Below, piece by piece: positions 7,130 through 14,490 of a DNA stretch of 22,977 nt; position 1 is the stretch's first letter; each line of letters opens with the position of its first letter. The stretch covers positions 1-22,977 of the forward strand of contig CAYMRS010000039.1 in NCBI GenBank assembly GCA_964392915.1, given 5' to 3'. The notes below the pieces were generated by a model. That model made no database searches and was not told the DNA's origin. It saw only the letters and a program-made list of their open reading frames with translations. Origin of the DNA: JAAYUK01 sp964392915. GTDB taxonomy: Bacteria; Nitrospirota; Thermodesulfovibrionia; Thermodesulfovibrionales; Dissulfurispiraceae. Position numbers and translations under genes: made by a program.

Positions 7130-8596
7130 ATGCAAACACGGCATAAGACAGGATTAGGCATCACGTTTGTTTTAATTGGCCTGATTCTGGGGCTGGTCAT
7201 TTCGTCAAATTTCAACCTGCAGACAACCGGTAACACTCAGGAGCCGAAGATCTCGCAGGAAGCCATCGACATCCTGAGCAGATCCAGCAAGGCGCTTGCC
7301 GAGCTGACGACGGCAGTTAAGCCGGCAGTGGTCAACATCTCGACATCCAAGACCATCAAGACTCAGAGCGCTCCGCACCCGTTTTTCAATGACCCGTTTT
7401 TCAAGCGGTTTTTTGGGGATGACTTCGGCCAGACGCAGAAACCGAAGGACCGGAAGCAATCAAATCTTGGGTCGGGCGTCATAGTGGACAGGGACGGCTA
7501 TATCCTGACAAATAACCATGTTATCAAGGATGCTGATGACATCCGCATCCGTCTTTCTGACAAGCGCGAGTTCAAGGGCAAGGTGATCGGAACCGACCCG
7601 AAGAGCGATATCGCCGTCGTAAAAATTGAGGCGCACAACCTACCGGTACTGCGCCTTGCGGACTCCGACAGGCTGCAGGTCGGCGAGACGGTTATTGCAA
7701 TCGGCAATCCCTTCGGCCTCAACGCGACGGTAACGGCTGGTATTGTGAGCGCGGTCGGCCGCTCAAATGTCGGCATATCGGATTACGAAGATTTCATTCA
7801 GACCGACGCGGCGATCAATCCTGGCAATTCCGGCGGCGCGCTTATCAGCGTTCGCGGCGAGTTGGTCGGTATCAATACCGCGATATTCAGCACCTCCGGC
7901 GGGTATCAGGGGGTGGGGTTTGCCATTCCGAGCAATCTCGCAAAATCCGTCATGGACAGCCTCATCACCAAGGGCAAGGTTGTGCGCGGGTGGCTGGGAG
8001 TCTCTATTCAACCGGTTTCGGCGGACATCGCAAAGCAGTTCAATCTGAAGGACGAAAAAGGCGCGCTGGTGGGCGATGTCATGGAGGGCAGCCCTGCCGA
8101 GAAGGCTGGCCTGAAGCGCGGGGACGTAATCACTGATTTTAACGGCAAAGAGGTTGCAGATCCGAGCGGCTTGAGAAACACGGTTGCTGCCACTGCGCCG
8201 GGCAAGGATGTTGCGGTGAAATACATCCGTGACGGAAAGGCGCTCACGACGACGGTTACTATTGCCGAACTGCCGGGAGACCTGCAGGCCCGGAGCGCAG
8301 TCAAAAGCTCAACCGGCATCAAGGGCGTCACGGTTCAGAATATCACACCGGAAATCCGCAACAGCCTGGATCTGCCGAAGCGGGTGCAGGGCGTAGTCGT
8401 GACTGACGTGGAGGACGGAACCCCTGCGGATGCCGCACTGACAAGGGGCGACATTATCATGCAGGTCAACCGCGTCGATATCAGGAATATCAGGGAGTAT
8501 GAAGCCGCCGCGGCAAAAGGCAAGGGCAAGCAGGGCACGCTGCTGACCGTGTACCGGAACGGCGGGACGCTCTTTCTGATAGTCCCCGAAAAATAG
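7130..8596 (+). CDS. degP: Periplasmic serine protease of the HtrA/DegP family
   Basis: A 488-residue envelope protease and chaperone for misfolded proteins. An N-terminal hydrophobic segment (residues 9-26) is a signal peptide or membrane anchor. The trypsin-like domain has the triad H130 (LTNNHV), D160 (DPKSDIAVV) and S234 (NPGNSGGAL). Two PDZ domains follow, about 285-378 (GWLGVSIQPV start) and 393-487 (GIKGVTVQNI start), as in DegP and DegQ. The 120 residues before the protease domain include an N-terminal loop region with a Phe-rich stretch (HPFFNDPFFKRFFGDDFG), common in non-enteric DegP. AAGGAGG at 7117-7123 supports the start. A possible -10, TATACT at 7094-7099, precedes it. The methyltransferase gene begins two bases after its stop. 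Confidence 0.95.
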   Translation: MQTRHKTGLGITFVLIGLILGLVISSNFNLQTTGNTQEPKISQEAIDILSRSSKALAELTTAVKPAVVNISTSKTIKTQSAPHPFFNDPFFKRFFGDDFGQTQKPKDRKQSNLGSGVIVDRDGYILTNNHVIKDADDIRIRLSDKREFKGKVIGTDPKSDIAVVKIEAHNLPVLRLADSDRLQVGETVIAIGNPFGLNATVTAGIVSAVGRSNVGISDYEDFIQTDAAINPGNSGGALISVRGELVGINTAIFSTSGGYQGVGFAIPSNLAKSVMDSLITKGKVVRGWLGVSIQPVSADIAKQFNLKDEKGALVGDVMEGSPAEKAGLKRGDVITDFNGKEVADPSGLRNTVAATAPGKDVAVKYIRDGKALTTTVTIAELPGDLQARSAVKSSTGIKGVTVQNITPEIRNSLDLPKRVQGVVVTDVEDGTPADAALTRGDIIMQVNRVDIRNIREYEAAAAKGKGKQGTLLTVYRNGGTLFLIVPEK

Positions 8597-8598
8597 AC

Positions 8599-9399
8599 AT
8601 GAAGCGTGACGCGCTCAACATAAAACGGATAGTTCGGCGTGATTATGCGGCTGTCGCGGCGGGAGTGCCGTCATGCTTTCCCGCCGCCGGTTCTTGCGCG
8701 CCCTCGTCAGTAAACAAAAGCCTGCTTGAAACCGGCAGAATGCTCGGGTATACAGAAGACGAACTGAAGGTCGGTCTCGGAGAAGCAAATCTTGGTCTCG
8801 GCTGCGGGAATCCTCATGCCATCGCGGAGCTGAAGCCGGGAGAAGTCGTGCTCGATCTCGGCGCAGGCGCGGGCTTTGACGTTTTTCTCGCAGCCATGCG
8901 GGTCGGGGACTCCGGCCGGGTGATCGGCGTCGATATGACTGCCGAGATGGTTTCCAGGGCACGCGAAAATGCCGCTCACCACAAATTCAGCGGCCGGGTA
9001 GAGTTTCGTCTCGGTGAAATCGAACATCTGCCCGTCGCGGATGCTTCGGTTGATGTCATCATCTCCAATTGCGTCGTAAACCTTGCTCCTGACAAGGAGC
9101 CGGTTTTCCGGGAAGCGTTCCGGGTGCTGAAGCCCGGCGGGCGGCTCGCAATTTCAGACATTGTGCAGAAGCAATCGTTCAGCAAATCGCTGCTGTGTGA
9201 TGAGCGCGCGTACAGCGGCTGAATAACCGGAGCGGTTCCCGTGGAGGAACTGAAAAAGATGCTTCAGGGCAGCGGGTTTGTTGATATTCGCATAGAACAC
9301 AAGGAAAACAGCGACGATATTATCAGAAGCTGGAATTTCGGGGACGGTGTCGAGCAGATGGTTTTTTCAGCCTATATTTCCGCGATAAAGCCTTTCTGA
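8599..9399 (+). CDS. arsM: Arsenite S-adenosylmethyltransferase, probable selenoprotein (TGA at 9220-9222 read as Sec)
   Basis: ArsM-family methyltransferase that would methylate As(III) using SAM. Residues 79-92 (LKPGEVVLDLGAGAG) are the SAM-binding motif I, with VDMT at 111-114 and PGGRLAISD at 179-187. Arsenic-site cysteines C69 (LGCGNP) and C158 (SNCVVNLAPDK) match human AS3MT Cys61 and Cys156. The third, AS3MT Cys206 in the sequence ECLGGAL, aligns with an in-frame TGA (codon 208, context YSGxITGAVPVEEL), exactly 50 residues after C158 as in AS3MT. The frame continues 58 codons with typical ArsM C-terminal sequence to TGA 9397-9399, then a terminator. Conventional gene calling would stop at 9222 (207 residues, lacking the catalytic residue). 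A SECIS-like hairpin follows the TGA. A plain nonsense mutation is the alternative. No SD is evident; translation is probably coupled to degP. Confidence 0.8.
9223..9251 (+). promoter_or_regulatory. Candidate bacterial SECIS element downstream of the in-frame TGA
   Basis: Eleven bases after the TGA, GGTTCC (9234-9239) pairs with GGAACT (9246-9251) (five Watson-Crick pairs and one G-U) around the loop CGTGGA. G is the second loop base, and 17 bases separate TGA from loop. Bacterial SECIS elements are described as a hairpin of this size about 16-37 bases after UGA with G among the first two loop bases, recognised by SelB. The hairpin is seen; SelB binding is inference. Confidence 0.6.
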
Positions 9400-9402
9400 A
9401 AG

Positions 9403-9433
9403 AGCGGAGCCGCAAAAAAAGTGCGGCTCCGCT
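9403..9433. terminator. Convergent terminator hairpin between arsM and the reductase gene
   Basis: An 11-bp perfect inverted repeat (AGCGGAGCCGC at 9403-9413, GCGGCTCCGCT at 9423-9433) with a 9-base A-rich loop starts 4 bases after the second arsM stop and ends 8 bases before the 3' end of the minus-strand gene. Neither side has a strong T-run, but position and stability suit a terminator serving both strands. Its place supports 9399 rather than 9222 as the true end of arsM. Confidence 0.75.
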
Positions 9434-9440
9434 GAAAACG

Positions 9441-10328
9441 CTATTTACCCATCGTGTAATGGCCAAGTTTTTCGAGCGCGGTCAGCAGTGCCGAATGATC
9501 GAGATCCGGACCGCCCTCCGCCGCAACAATCGAGTAGAGATCCTGCGCGCTCTTTGTGCCGGGCAAGGCAAGGCCGAGCTGTCCGGCAGTATCAAGAACG
9601 ATGCTCAAGTCCTTCTGCTGGAGCCTGACGCGGAATCCCGGAACGAAGTTCCTTGCGATCATCCGGTTGCCATGGACATCAAGAATCCTGCTCTGCGCAA
9701 AGCCGCCGAGCAGTGCTTCGCGGACCTTTGCCGGATCGGCGCCTGCCCTGGACGCGAACAGGAGCGCTTCACTCACCGCCTGAATGGTTCCCGCCACAAC
9801 AATCTGGTTGGCAGCCTTGCAGGTTTGACCTGCGCCGTTGCCGCCGATTCGGATGACCAGCTTCCCCATAATTTCAAAATACAGCCTGACCTTTTCAAAA
9901 ACGTCCTCTCTGCCACCGACCATAATTGAGAGAGTTGCATTTTCCGCGCCAATCTGGCCGCCTGAAACAGGCGCATCCAGCATCTGCACGCCTTTTTCAG
10001 CGAGACGCGCAGCCAATTCCTTTGTCGCTATCGGAGAAATGGTGCTCATGTCGACAACGATCGACCCCGGCTTCAACCCTTCAATCAGACCGTTTTCACC
10101 GAAGATGACTTTTTCGACATCAGGGGTATCTGGTACCATGATGAAGATGATATCCGACTTTTCAGCGACCTTAGCAGGCGATGCGCAAGCGAAGGCTCCG
10201 GCAGACTCGAGATCTTCAACGGGACCCGCTGATCGGTTGAAGACCGCAAGGGTATTTCCCGCGCTGATGAGATGACGTGCCATCGGCCTTCCCATAATGC
10301 CGAGGCCTACAAAACCAAGAGTAGTCAT
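9441..10328 (-). CDS. 2-hydroxy-3-oxopropionate (tartronate semialdehyde) reductase family protein
   Basis: A 295-residue member of the beta-hydroxyacid dehydrogenase family, closest in look to GarR/GlxR, which reduces tartronate semialdehyde to D-glycerate with NAD(P)H. The N-terminal Rossmann motif is GFVGLGIMGRPMARHL, the substrate motif is DAPVSGG, and the catalytic Lys lies in GQTCKAANQ, each in the family order. 3-hydroxyisobutyrate dehydrogenase has the same architecture, so the substrate is taken from context: it is the third gene after a hydroxypyruvate isomerase and a D-2-hydroxyacid dehydrogenase. I use ATG 10328, which has GGAGG seven bases upstream, rather than the in-frame TTG at 10334. 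Confidence 0.88.
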   Translation of the reverse strand: MTTLGFVGLGIMGRPMARHLISAGNTLAVFNRSAGPVEDLESAGAFACASPAKVAEKSDIIFIMVPDTPDVEKVIFGENGLIEGLKPGSIVVDMSTISPIATKELAARLAEKGVQMLDAPVSGGQIGAENATLSIMVGGREDVFEKVRLYFEIMGKLVIRIGGNGAGQTCKAANQIVVAGTIQAVSEALLFASRAGADPAKVREALLGGFAQSRILDVHGNRMIARNFVPGFRVRLQQKDLSIVLDTAGQLGLALPGTKSAQDLYSIVAAEGGPDLDHSALLTALEKLGHYTMGK

Positions 10329-10377
10329 ACACAACCTCCTTGCAGAGAGAAGTCGATCTCTGCCGCACTGCGCGATA

Positions 10378-11334
10378 TTAATTGACGACGTTTATCGGAA
10401 TTCCCTGGAAAAAAGCCGCGATGTTTTTAGCGACGAGGCCGACTAGTCTCTGTCTCGATTCAATCGTTTTCCAGCCGATATGCGGCGTCATAATCACATT
10501 CTCTATCGTAAAAAGAGGGTTATCCTGAGAGGGAGGCTCCTGCTCCTGTACGTCAAGCGCCGCTCCGGCAAGACCGCCGCTCCGGAGGCATTCAATGAGA
10601 TCCGCTTCTTTTATAATTGGGCCTCTGGCCGCGTTAATTATATACGCGGTCGGCCTCATCAGCTTCAGGCGGTCCTTATTGATAAGATGCCTCGTATTTG
10701 GTGTAAGCGGGGCGTGGATGGTGACGAAATCGCTTTGGCCGAGCAGATCTTCCAGCGAAACAAAATTCACGGACGGATAGGCATCAGGATTTATCGCGGG
10801 ATCAAAAGCCAGAATATGCATCCCGAGGCACTGGGCGATTTTTGCGACCTGGCTGCCGATGGCGCCGAAGGCAATAATTCCAAGCGTCTTGTTCTGCACT
10901 TCGTGGTGTGGAAGCTGAATGTCCTCGGTAAAGTTGGTAAAATTCATGCGTTCAATCATGAGGTGTTGCTGTTTGAGTGACGAACTCAAATTCAGCATCA
11001 GGCCGATGACCAGCTGCGCTACGGCTTCGGTGCTGTATCCCGGGATGTTGCATACCGAAATCCCCTTTTCCTGCGCGGCAGCAAAATCAATGTTGTTATA
11101 GCCGGTTCCGGCTTCAGCGATAAGCTTCACAGAAGGAGGAAAGCGCATAATAAAATCTCTTCCGACCGGCAATTCCTTCGTGATGACAATATTCTGGTCG
11201 ATAATGCGCTGCATGAGTTCTTCTTCACCACTTGTATCGAATTTCGTGAAGACGGTGATGTCTGAAATTGGCGAGAAGTCGATTTTTTTATCGAAGTCGA
11301 TTCGTGCGGCGTTGACGAATACCGTTTTGTTCAT
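10378..11334 (-). CDS. D-2-hydroxyacid dehydrogenase, probable glycerate dehydrogenase/hydroxypyruvate reductase
   Basis: A 318-residue NAD-dependent D-2-hydroxyacid dehydrogenase. The NAD motif region is TLGIIAFGAIGSQVAKIA, and the catalytic Arg, Glu and His appear in NAARGP, VQEQEPP and TPHIGW. Substrate-side features near the N terminus (AEAGTGYNNID, NIPGYSTEAVAQL) are those of HprA-type glycerate dehydrogenases. It likely interconverts hydroxypyruvate and D-glycerate. Its neighbours, a hydroxypyruvate isomerase 54 bases upstream and a tartronate semialdehyde reductase 49 bases downstream on the same strand, fit that role: both products of the isomerase equilibrium can be reduced to glycerate. 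A glycerate kinase is not in the window. Confidence 0.88.
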   Translation of the reverse strand: MNKTVFVNAARIDFDKKIDFSPISDITVFTKFDTSGEEELMQRIIDQNIVITKELPVGRDFIMRFPPSVKLIAEAGTGYNNIDFAAAQEKGISVCNIPGYSTEAVAQLVIGLMLNLSSSLKQQHLMIERMNFTNFTEDIQLPHHEVQNKTLGIIAFGAIGSQVAKIAQCLGMHILAFDPAINPDAYPSVNFVSLEDLLGQSDFVTIHAPLTPNTRHLINKDRLKLMRPTAYIINAARGPIIKEADLIECLRSGGLAGAALDVQEQEPPSQDNPLFTIENVIMTPHIGWKTIESRQRLVGLVAKNIAAFFQGIPINVVN

Positions 11335-11388
11335 TGCTGCCCCCTTGTGTATTTCTCCCGTACGCCGCGGAACGTGGCGGTTCTGTCG

Positions 11389-12168
11389 TTATGCGAGGAA
11401 CGGCCGCATCCAGTGAAGCCCTTCTTCCGTGGTGGTCAGCGGCAGATATTCGCACCCGACCCAGCCTGCGTATCCTTCAGAATCGAGGAGGCGGAAGATG
11501 TTCGCGAAGTTTATTTCCCCGGTGCCCGGTTCATGTCGTCCCGGATTGTCCGCAATCTGGATATGTGCTATGGATGTCAGATTTGCCGTGATTGTCTGAA
11601 TCAGGTTTCCCTCCATCGCCTGCATGTGGTACACGTCGTATTGCAGAAAGAGGTTGGGGTGGTTCACCAGACTCTTGATTCGAAGCGCCTCCGCAGTATG
11701 CACGAGGAAAAACCCGGGGATGTCCCGGCTGTTGAGCGGTTCAATGAGAAGCCGGACGCCTTCTTTTTCGAGCGCTGGGGCGGCAAAGGAGAGATTGGCA
11801 ACAAACGTATCGACAAGATCGTCCTCCGGAATCCCGGCCGGACGTTTTCCGGCAAGGCAGTTGAGCTGCCCGCAGCCGAGCGCCTTTGCATAGGCTATCG
11901 CCCGGCCGACACCGTCCTGAAATTCTGATTCCCTGCCGGGAATGCAGGCAATCCCCCGCTCGCCCGCAGCCCAGTCTCCCGCAGGGAGATTATGCAGAAT
12001 CTGTTTCAGCCCATGGCGCGCGAGCAGCGCGAAAAGCTGTTCCGCCGGCCATTGGTAGGGAAACAGGTACTCAACGCCGGTAAATCCGGCTTCTTTTGCC
12101 ATCTGAAAACGAACGAGAAAATCATGCTCCTGGAAAAGCATTGATAGATTAGCGCTGAACCGGGGCAT
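11389..12168 (-). CDS. hyi: Hydroxypyruvate isomerase
   Basis: A 259-residue xylose-isomerase-like TIM-barrel protein of the Hyi family, which interconverts hydroxypyruvate and tartronate semialdehyde. Family marks are the start PRFSANLSMLFQEHDFLVRF, GFTGVEYLFPY, the metal/catalytic glutamate in LLIEPLN, QYDVYHMQAMEGNL, HIQIADNPGRHEPGTGEIN and the second catalytic glutamate in GCEYLP. These are close to the textbook Hyi pattern, so the assignment is secure. ATG 12168 sits behind AGGAGGG (12173-12179); an in-frame TTG at 12171 is less likely. First gene of a three-gene minus-strand operon whose promoter faces the GntR regulator. Confidence 0.93.
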   Translation of the reverse strand: MPRFSANLSMLFQEHDFLVRFQMAKEAGFTGVEYLFPYQWPAEQLFALLARHGLKQILHNLPAGDWAAGERGIACIPGRESEFQDGVGRAIAYAKALGCGQLNCLAGKRPAGIPEDDLVDTFVANLSFAAPALEKEGVRLLIEPLNSRDIPGFFLVHTAEALRIKSLVNHPNLFLQYDVYHMQAMEGNLIQTITANLTSIAHIQIADNPGRHEPGTGEINFANIFRLLDSEGYAGWVGCEYLPLTTTEEGLHWMRPFLA

Positions 12169-12206
12169 CAAACCCTCCTGACCGGATTTTACGGACTACC
12201 ATTCTT

Positions 12207-12217
12207 TTGTTATACAA
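12207..12217. promoter_or_regulatory. FadR-subfamily GntR operator
   Basis: TTGTTATACAA matches the FadR-subfamily operator consensus TNGTNNNACNA at every fixed position and is an inverted repeat with a 3-base centre. It overlaps the -10 of the hyi promoter. Confidence 0.65.
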
Positions 12218-12238
12218 CAGGATATTTCCCGAAGTCAA
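12209..12238 (-). promoter_or_regulatory. Promoter of the hydroxypyruvate operon
   Basis: On the minus strand TTGACT (12238-12233) and TATAAC (12214-12209) are separated by 18 bases, about 40 bases before the hyi start. A FadR-subfamily consensus operator covers the -10, which makes repression by the adjacent GntR protein plausible. Confidence 0.6.
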
Positions 12239-12263
12239 TAAACATCATATCATCTGATGTTTA
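12239..12263. promoter_or_regulatory. 25-bp palindrome in the hyi-gntR intergenic region
   Basis: TAAACATCA (12239-12247) and TGATGTTTA (12255-12263) form a perfect 9-bp inverted repeat with a 7-base spacer. It abuts the -35 of the hyi promoter. Its right arm contains the first possible ATG of the regulator gene (12257), suggesting that codon is operator rather than start. It may be a second operator for the same regulator or a site for another factor. Confidence 0.6.
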
Positions 12264-12325
12264 GCGGCGTAAACAGGCCACTTGACCTCTCCCTGATAAA
12301 ACCGGCATCATGTTCAGCAAACCCC

Positions 12326-13102
12326 ATGACACAGGATAAAAAAACAACTCCCGGAAAAATTCAGCGCAAGCGTCTTACCGACGAGATCATTGACCGTCTC
12401 ATCAACATGATACGAAGCGGGGCGCTCAAGGCGGGAGATCGGCTCCCGCCGGAACCGATGCTGATGGAGCAGTTCGGGGTCGGCAGGAGCTCTCTCCGCG
12501 AAGCCGTCGGCGCGCTCTCGCTGACCGGAATTCTTTCGGTGAGTCCCGGTCGCGGCACGTCTGTGGTGGCAACCCCTGAAGAATTTCTCGCCCGCCCCCG
12601 CCAGTGGGGACTTTCCGCCGCGTGGAAAGGGAGAATTCAGGAGGTTGTAGAGGCGCGCATAGTGCTTGAGCAAACCATCGTCGGATTTGCCGCCGAACGC
12701 GCCACTGAAGAGGATATCGCGGCAATCAGGACGCAGCTTGAACTGTTGCAGAAAGACAAGCCCGGGGGGAAAAAAATCATACAGTCGGACTACGGCTTTC
12801 ATAAAGCCCTAGCAAAGGCGAGTCACAATGTCATTCTGGAGCGCTTTTTTGATGAGATTCAACAGCAGGTAAAAAGCTGGATGGAACAAAAATCATTGGT
12901 CGCCGGCGCGTACGACAGGGTTTTCGACGAACACGCGGCCGTGCTGACCGCAATCGAACGGCGCGATGTCAGGCGGGCAAAAGCCGCCATGGCAGCTCAT
13001 CTGAAGAATGCGGGCAATCATCTTCTTGCTTCACTTGATGAATCGCAGCCCACGCCTATAGCCGTCAAAAAGATCGCAGCTGCCCGCCGCGCCAAAAAGT
13101 AG
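12326..13102 (+). CDS. GntR-family transcriptional regulator, FadR subfamily (FCD domain)
   Basis: An N-terminal GntR winged helix (LTDEIIDRLINMIRSGALKA, then GDRLPPEPMLMEQFGVGRSS and LREAVGALSLTGIL) is followed by an all-helical FCD ligand-binding domain. FCD metal-ligand positions are suggested by DYGFHKALAKAS and later DEHAAVLTAIERRD and AAMAAHLKNA. A Lys/Arg-rich tail ends the protein. FadR-subfamily members bind carboxylate metabolites and usually repress the neighbouring operon, here the divergent hydroxypyruvate genes; the inducer could be a C2 or C3 acid such as glycolate, glyoxylate or glycerate (inference). I use ATG 12326 because it leaves a normal short lead before the DNA-binding domain; ATG 12257 adds 23 residues of no family character and lies inside a palindrome. 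Neither start has a clear SD. Confidence 0.88.
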   Translation: MTQDKKTTPGKIQRKRLTDEIIDRLINMIRSGALKAGDRLPPEPMLMEQFGVGRSSLREAVGALSLTGILSVSPGRGTSVVATPEEFLARPRQWGLSAAWKGRIQEVVEARIVLEQTIVGFAAERATEEDIAAIRTQLELLQKDKPGGKKIIQSDYGFHKALAKASHNVILERFFDEIQQQVKSWMEQKSLVAGAYDRVFDEHAAVLTAIERRDVRRAKAAMAAHLKNAGNHLLASLDESQPTPIAVKKIAAARRAKK

Positions 13103-13104
13103 TT

Positions 13105-13755
13105 CTACCGATCCGATCCCAGCCGTGAAAAATCGAAGTCATCCATCCGCGGGGCAAGATCGCTCCATGGACACTCCTGCAAGACCCGAATCCGCGCATT
13201 TATCAGCCGGCTTTCTATTGCCTGTCTTCGCGCAGCCTTGCCGGTAATCCCGTAGAACGGCAATGTTATGTTAAGCGCGGCATCGGCGTATTCCGCAATC
13301 GGCGTCAGGACGTCCTGCCGTCTCGTGTAGAAAGGATCTTCCCCGTCAGCGCATTCCGTATTGAACACATTGAACTGCCGGCATGCCATAGGGCGCACGT
13401 GATATATGGCACATGCGTTTTCAACAAGAAAGGGGCAGGGACCGCCTTTGCGATGACTCAACAGCTTTTGCTTGACCAGCCGCCGGAGAGGCTGCTCAAT
13501 CTTTTCGATGACATACCAGCAGATGCCGACAAACTCAATCGGGTAGAGCGGAATGTCCTTCAGACCCCGACAGCACTCAGTACAGCCTTTCCGGCAGGCC
13601 AGCCGGACGCCCAGTTTTTTTTCTTCGCGCGCAATCGCAATGCCGACACCTTCATCGATGACGGCATGCGCAGTGAGCAACAGAGGCAGCCACGGCTGTT
13701 TGTGCTCGTTGTCCGGGAAGCTGATGCGACTGAGCGTTTTCTTTGTTGTACTCAT
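13105..13755 (-). CDS. YkgJ-family cysteine cluster protein
   Basis: A 216-residue protein with the CxxxCxxCC-type motif (CRKGCTECCRG) near residues 54-62 and later cysteines in CPFLVENACAIYHVRPMACRQF, the signature of the YkgJ family, which is thought to bind zinc or an iron-sulfur cluster. Family function is not established. Its stop lies two bases beyond the gntR stop, so the two genes converge with no room for a terminator hairpin between them. The ATG has only a weak SD. The upstream 107-base gap to the lysine-rich protein gene is divergent and contains TAGAAT (13826-13831) as a possible -10 for the latter. Confidence 0.85.
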   Translation of the reverse strand: MSTTKKTLSRISFPDNEHKQPWLPLLLTAHAVIDEGVGIAIAREEKKLGVRLACRKGCTECCRGLKDIPLYPIEFVGICWYVIEKIEQPLRRLVKQKLLSHRKGGPCPFLVENACAIYHVRPMACRQFNVFNTECADGEDPFYTRRQDVLTPIAEYADAALNITLPFYGITGKAARRQAIESRLINARIRVLQECPWSDLAPRMDDFDFSRLGSDR

Positions 13756-13862
13756 TTCTGAAGTTTACCAGTCAGCACGTGCTTGTATCCACGCATGATG
13801 ATAGATTGTGCGGAACAAATGTGTGTAGAATATGCCATCAGAACACCATATGGAGGATAGTC

Positions 13863-14318
13863 ATGGATCTCAACAAGCTGCGCAGGGATATCGAAGAAGG
13901 CATCAAGCAGGGCATTGTGTATGTCGAAAAAGGCGTTGCGCTCGTAAAGGAAAAAGCGGGCGAATTGACGGATGAAGGGAAAAAGCAGTACCGCATGTTC
14001 GAGCTGAAAACTAGGCTGCAGAAGGACATCGCGGCGCTCGGCGCAAAGGTGTACGCACTGACGGCCGCGGGTTCCGTCAAGCCCGTGCATCAAGACGTTC
14101 AGAAGCTGATAGACCGCATCGGCAAAGCGGAAAAAGCTCTTGCAAGGCTCGAAGGGAAAGCAGCAGTTGGTTCCGCGAAAAGCGCCGGATCCGCTTCACC
14201 AAAAAAGGCACTCGCAAAAAAGGCTGTATCGAAGAAGCCTGCCGTGAAAAAAAGCGTCATGCCAAAGCATGTTGTTAAAAAGAAAGCCACGCCGAAAAGC
14301 CAACCGGCGGTCAGCTAG
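13863..14318 (+). CDS. Lysine-rich histone H1-like protein
   Basis: A 151-residue basic protein. Residues 1-95 are predicted mostly helical and charged, with heptad-like spacing (KLRRDIEEGIKQGIVYVEKG, then LKTRLQKDIAALGAKVY), as in small coiled-coil or phasin-like proteins. From about residue 100 the tail is almost entirely Lys, Ala, Ser, Pro and Val with repeated KK-A/S/P units (AKKAVSKKPAVKKSV), resembling eukaryotic histone H1 tails and bacterial H1-like DNA-binding tails such as those of AlgP. Non-specific DNA or polyanion binding is likely for the tail; the function of the N-terminal half is unknown. GGAGG before the ATG and a strong terminator after the stop mark it as a single-gene transcript. 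Confidence 0.8.
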   Translation: MDLNKLRRDIEEGIKQGIVYVEKGVALVKEKAGELTDEGKKQYRMFELKTRLQKDIAALGAKVYALTAAGSVKPVHQDVQKLIDRIGKAEKALARLEGKAAVGSAKSAGSASPKKALAKKAVSKKPAVKKSVMPKHVVKKKATPKSQPAVS

Positions 14319-14344
14319 TCGAGAGTATTCATGAATTTATCATG

Positions 14345-14376
14345 ACGGCCATGGGAAAAAACCATGGCCGTTTTTT
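14345..14376 (+). terminator. Rho-independent terminator after the histone H1-like gene
   Basis: ACGGCCATGG (14345-14354) and CCATGGCCGT (14362-14371) form a 10-bp perfect stem with a short A-rich loop, ending in TTTTTT. It stands 26 bases after the stop. Confidence 0.93.
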
Positions 14377-14490
14377 CCGCGATCCCAAGATGGCGGCGCA
14401 CTATGCATTGAGCCGGAAACTGTCACTCGGTTCGGCAGAACGTGTGGTTCCGTTCGGGCACTATTACTTCCGGCGACGCGCCATTCCGGA

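Noticed and set aside
9220..9222. Reading the TGA as the true stop, or arsM as a pseudogene
   Set aside because: The downstream frame stays open with family-like sequence, the TGA is precisely at the conserved Cys position, a SECIS-like hairpin follows, and the terminator comes after the second stop. A point nonsense mutation remains possible but explains less.
12257..12325. Extra 23-residue N terminus of the GntR regulator
   Set aside because: The ATG lies inside a 25-bp palindrome, has no SD, and the added residues have no family match; ATG 12326 gives a normal GntR N terminus.
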